DNA of 5,180 nucleotides from Actinomycetes bacterium (GTDB lineage: Bacteria > Actinomycetota > Acidimicrobiia > Acidimicrobiales > Acidimicrobiaceae). The number at the start of each line of letters is the position of its first letter. Positions within the stretch are counted from its first letter, which is position 1. Shown piece after piece: positions 2,790-5,180 of this stretch. Location: contig JAKBSX010000283.1 of the NCBI GenBank assembly GCA_021844725.1, positions 1 through 5,180 of the forward strand, in the 5' to 3' direction. Made by a program: the position numbers and the translations under genes. The notes under the pieces were generated by a model, which did no database searches, was not told where the DNA came from, and saw nothing but the letters and a program-made list of their open reading frames with translations.

Positions 2790-5180
2790 AAATTAGATTA
2801 CTCTCATTACTTACCATTATTCTTTTAAATTCGCTTTTCGCACGACCTATTTTTGCCAGCTCAAACGACGATTGCCTTGCGTGTCACTCCGATTCCACTT
2901 TGACAATGCAGAAGGATGGGAAGACAATCAGTCTGTACGTCAATCCTGCCATCTTCAGTTCCTCGGTACACGGAGACGCGGGGGTCGCTTGCACGGACTG
3001 TCATCAAGGATTCAGCGCCGATGATGTGCCTCACAAACAGACCTCTCCAAACGTTGACTGCGACCAGTGTCACAGCGTCAATCTTCTAGCGCCCAAGGGC
3101 GCGAATTACCATTTGGCGCATTCTTCGGTGAAATGCTGGAGCTGTCACGGCACGCATGATATCAAGCCTGCCAGCAAAATCGTAGTAGACGCAAAGTGTA
3201 TATCGTGTCACGCTTCAAAGAAGGTGTTTCTCCAGTCGGCGCATGCGAAGGCAACCGTCGGCAAGGAGCCGTTCACGTGCGTGACGTGCCATGGCAAGGC
3301 TCATGACGTGAAGACTGTCGCTTCGTTGCAGGGAGTGAAGATCGACTCGCTTTGCATGCAGTGCCACAAAGGTGTTGCCTCTGATCTTAACCATAGCGTG
3401 CATAAGAAGGCTTTTGACGAAGGCACGGTGACTTGTGTTTCATGCCATAGCGCTCACGATCCCCATGTATCCAAGAAGAATGTTTCGGAAGCTTGCTACA
3501 AGTGTCACTCTAATCCGAAGCTCTTCCAGGGGATGAAGGCGGCCAACGGCAAGCCTATGACGTCATTTGTCGACTCCTACGAACACAGCATTCATGTTGA
3601 GTCGCTCAGGAAAACCGGCAAGGGGGCGACCTGTGTGGATTGTCATGGTTCGCACTCCATGCTTGCGGCCAGCGACACAGCTTCGCCAGTCAATAGGTTG
3701 AATATTGTCTCGACTTGTGCCAAATGTCACCAGAAGCAAGCGGCTGACTACCTGGAGTCTTCCCATGGAAAAGCTTACAAGGAAAGGCTCGCGGTTGCTC
3801 CGGTTTGCACGGATTGTCATGACGATCACAACGTTGTTTCCGTCAGCAATCCCGAATCGCCGGTAAGTAGGCAGAATGAGCCCAAGACATGTCTGCGTTG
3901 CCATTTGGATAACAAGACTGTCTTTAAGATGGTGGGTGTGTCGCGTCCGTTCCTTGAGAGCATTAAATATAGCGTCCATCTCGTCGCGCTCGAAAAGGGA
4001 AATCTAAAGGCTGCCACGTGCAGCGATTGTCACGGCGCCCACAGTATGCTTCCCGCGGGAAATCCGAAATCCAGAATATTCAGGAATAATATCCCTGCTA
4101 CTTGCGGTCAAAGCGGGTGTCACTCTGGGATCGAGAAGCGTTACATGGCCGGGATTCACGGCAAGGCCATGGAAAACGGCAACAACAGCGCTCCCGTGTG
4201 CACCAGTTGCCACGGCGACCATCAGATACTTGCTCCGAACAATCCTCAATCGACGGTTTCCAAGAACAACATCGTCCAGACATGTTCGCATTGCCACGGT
4301 TCAGTCAGGCTCACCAGCAGATACGGCCTTCCCGCTCACGCAGTGGGAAGTTATCTCGACAGCTATCACGGACTTGCGAAACAGGGGGGAATGACGACCG
4401 TTGCCAATTGCGCGAGCTGCCACGGCGCTCATGAAATACTACCTTCGTCCGATCCTAATTCTCCAATTAACAAAGCGAATATTGCCAAGACATGTGGTAA
4501 GTGTCATCCTGGAGCCGATGCTAAATTTGCTTCGTTCCCTGTACACATCGCTCCCACGCCGACCAATCAGCCGCTGCTCTTCTGGATTTCACAGATCTAC
4601 GCGGTGCTCATCTTCGGCGTTATCGGTATGATGCTGATACACAACGTATTCGATTTCGTGAAGAAGTCGAAGGCGAAACTGAAACTCAGAAGAGATCCGT
4701 CCGCCGAACTTAAGCATGTTGGAAAGAAACTCTATGTGAGGATGACCAAGGCCGAACGTCTGCAGCATTGGGGGCTGCTCGTGAGCTTCACTCTTCTTGT
4801 CTTCACGGGGTTTATGTTGAAATTCCCGGATTCATGGTGGGTGAGACTAATCCGTGAAATCGGAGGCGGAGGCGAGAGAGTGTTTGAGTTGCGTGGTCTG
4901 ATCCACCGCATCAGCGCAGTCATCATGATTGTGACGGCGTTATACCACGTGTACTATGTAATCTTCACTCAACGCGGGAGGCAGTTTATCAAAGACATGC
5001 TCCCGAATTTGAAAGACGCGGCCGACGTCAGGGACGCGGTGAAGTATTACCTCGGAATTTCCGATAAGCGACCGCGATTCGATAGGTTCAGCTACATCGA
5101 GAAAGCGGAATACTGGGCGCTCATCTGGGGGACAACCGTGATGGTCCTTACCGGACTTCTTCTCTGGTTCAATACCTTCA
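2786..5180 (+). CDS. Multihaem c-type cytochrome (19 haems) fused to membrane cytochrome b domain; 3' end cut by window
   Basis: The ATG overlaps the upstream stop (ATGA), and the frame stays open for 798 residues to the window edge. Residues 1-24 form a signal peptide (K2, R4, hydrophobic core, likely cut after IFA). Haem attachment sites start at residues 30, 69, 92, 117, 138, 165, 190, 217, 237, 283, 311, 341, 369, 412, 440, 472, 500, 542 and 570; all are CXXCH except 440-446, which is CX4CH. A membrane helix (about 597-619) ends in a Lys/Arg-rich, hence cytoplasmic, loop. Helices at about 661-681, 706-726 and 776-795 belong to a cytochrome b561/HydC/FdnI-like domain (RLQHW, VFTGF, LIHRI, EKAEYW). 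H661, H707 and H721 are candidate haem b ligands. The domain is unfinished here; further helices and ligands should follow. The architecture predicts quinol oxidation (or quinone reduction) in the inner membrane with electrons carried through a periplasmic haem wire. Geobacter CbcL is a known c/b fusion of similar logic. The substrate and redox direction are not shown by the sequence. Confidence 0.93.
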   Translation, partial: MKIRLLSLLTIILLNSLFARPIFASSNDDCLACHSDSTLTMQKDGKTISLYVNPAIFSSSVHGDAGVACTDCHQGFSADDVPHKQTSPNVDCDQCHSVNLLAPKGANYHLAHSSVKCWSCHGTHDIKPASKIVVDAKCISCHASKKVFLQSAHAKATVGKEPFTCVTCHGKAHDVKTVASLQGVKIDSLCMQCHKGVASDLNHSVHKKAFDEGTVTCVSCHSAHDPHVSKKNVSEACYKCHSNPKLFQGMKAANGKPMTSFVDSYEHSIHVESLRKTGKGATCVDCHGSHSMLAASDTASPVNRLNIVSTCAKCHQKQAADYLESSHGKAYKERLAVAPVCTDCHDDHNVVSVSNPESPVSRQNEPKTCLRCHLDNKTVFKMVGVSRPFLESIKYSVHLVALEKGNLKAATCSDCHGAHSMLPAGNPKSRIFRNNIPATCGQSGCHSGIEKRYMAGIHGKAMENGNNSAPVCTSCHGDHQILAPNNPQSTVSKNNIVQTCSHCHGSVRLTSRYGLPAHAVGSYLDSYHGLAKQGGMTTVANCASCHGAHEILPSSDPNSPINKANIAKTCGKCHPGADAKFASFPVHIAPTPTNQPLLFWISQIYAVLIFGVIGMMLIHNVFDFVKKSKAKLKLRRDPSAELKHVGKKLYVRMTKAERLQHWGLLVSFTLLVFTGFMLKFPDSWWVRLIREIGGGGERVFELRGLIHRISAVIMIVTALYHVYYVIFTQRGRQFIKDMLPNLKDAADVRDAVKYYLGISDKRPRFDRFSYIEKAEYWALIWGTTVMVLTGLLLWFNTF
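3632..4507 (+). repeat. Five tandem dihaem modules within the cytochrome
   Basis: In residues 283-574 the haem sites come in five pairs: 283/311, 341/369, 412/440, 472/500 and 542/570. The first cysteines of each pair are exactly 28 residues apart every time. Each module reads roughly as CxxCHGxH, a short hydrophobic stretch, N/D-P-x-S, an N-rich turn, then TCxxCH, and is preceded by a helix carrying another His (for example SSHGKAY, AGIHGKAM, SYHGLAK). Module starts are 58, 71, 60 and 70 residues apart, alternating short and long. This points to internal duplication. The extra His residues are likely distal haem ligands (inference). Confidence 0.8.

Noticed and set aside
3215..4434. Several 60-138 codon frames on both strands over the cytochrome gene
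   Set aside because: They lie entirely within the strongly supported multihaem frame, and their His/Arg/Cys bias is what repeated haem motifs give in other frames.

Overview
This window carries two regulatory genes, a structured intergenic region, and the 5' part of a very large multiheme cytochrome gene. It looks like a chromosomal piece of a Gram-negative, respiring bacterium: there is a periplasmic signal peptide, many c-type haem motifs, an inner-membrane cytochrome b domain and a DksA/TraR zinc-finger protein. Clear Shine-Dalgarno sequences are missing in front of the genes, and a TAnnTTTG box of the Bacteroidota type sits upstream of the zinc-finger gene. These two points hint at Bacteroidota, Ignavibacteria or a related FCB lineage, but they do not settle it.

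Layout. Bases 1-1193 (minus strand) encode the first 397 residues of a membrane sensor histidine kinase: two membrane helices around a helical periplasmic domain, then HAMP, PAS and the start of the HisKA domain. The window cuts it just after the phospho-accepting histidine. Bases 1194-1673 are a divergent intergenic region with a plausible kinase promoter and one doubtful small minus-strand frame. Bases 1674-2072 (plus) encode a 132-residue receiver-like protein that has lost the phosphorylatable aspartate. Bases 2073-2480 have no convincing gene. They hold several inverted repeats, a strong intrinsic terminator (2273-2320), and a promoter/palindrome arrangement just before the next gene.

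Bases 2481-2789 encode a 102-residue DksA/TraR-type C4 zinc-finger protein. Its stop codon overlaps the start of the next gene (ATGA), so the two are probably one transcription and translation unit. From 2786 to the window end runs an open frame of at least 798 residues: a signal peptide, 19 c-type haem sites (18 CXXCH and one CX4CH), then membrane helices of a cytochrome b (b561/HydC/FdnI-like) domain that continues past the window.

How the parts may work together (inference). The big cytochrome looks like a one-piece quinol-to-periplasm electron conduit, in the same architectural class as the c/b fusion CbcL of Geobacter but with about twice as many c haems. The small zinc-finger protein is translationally coupled to it and is a candidate regulator of respiratory gene expression. 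The kinase and the degenerate receiver are divergently transcribed and may or may not belong to the same circuit. The most novel items are the 19-haem fusion with five regularly spaced dihaem modules, the regulator/cytochrome overlap, and the intergenic RNA-like region with mutually exclusive pairings.
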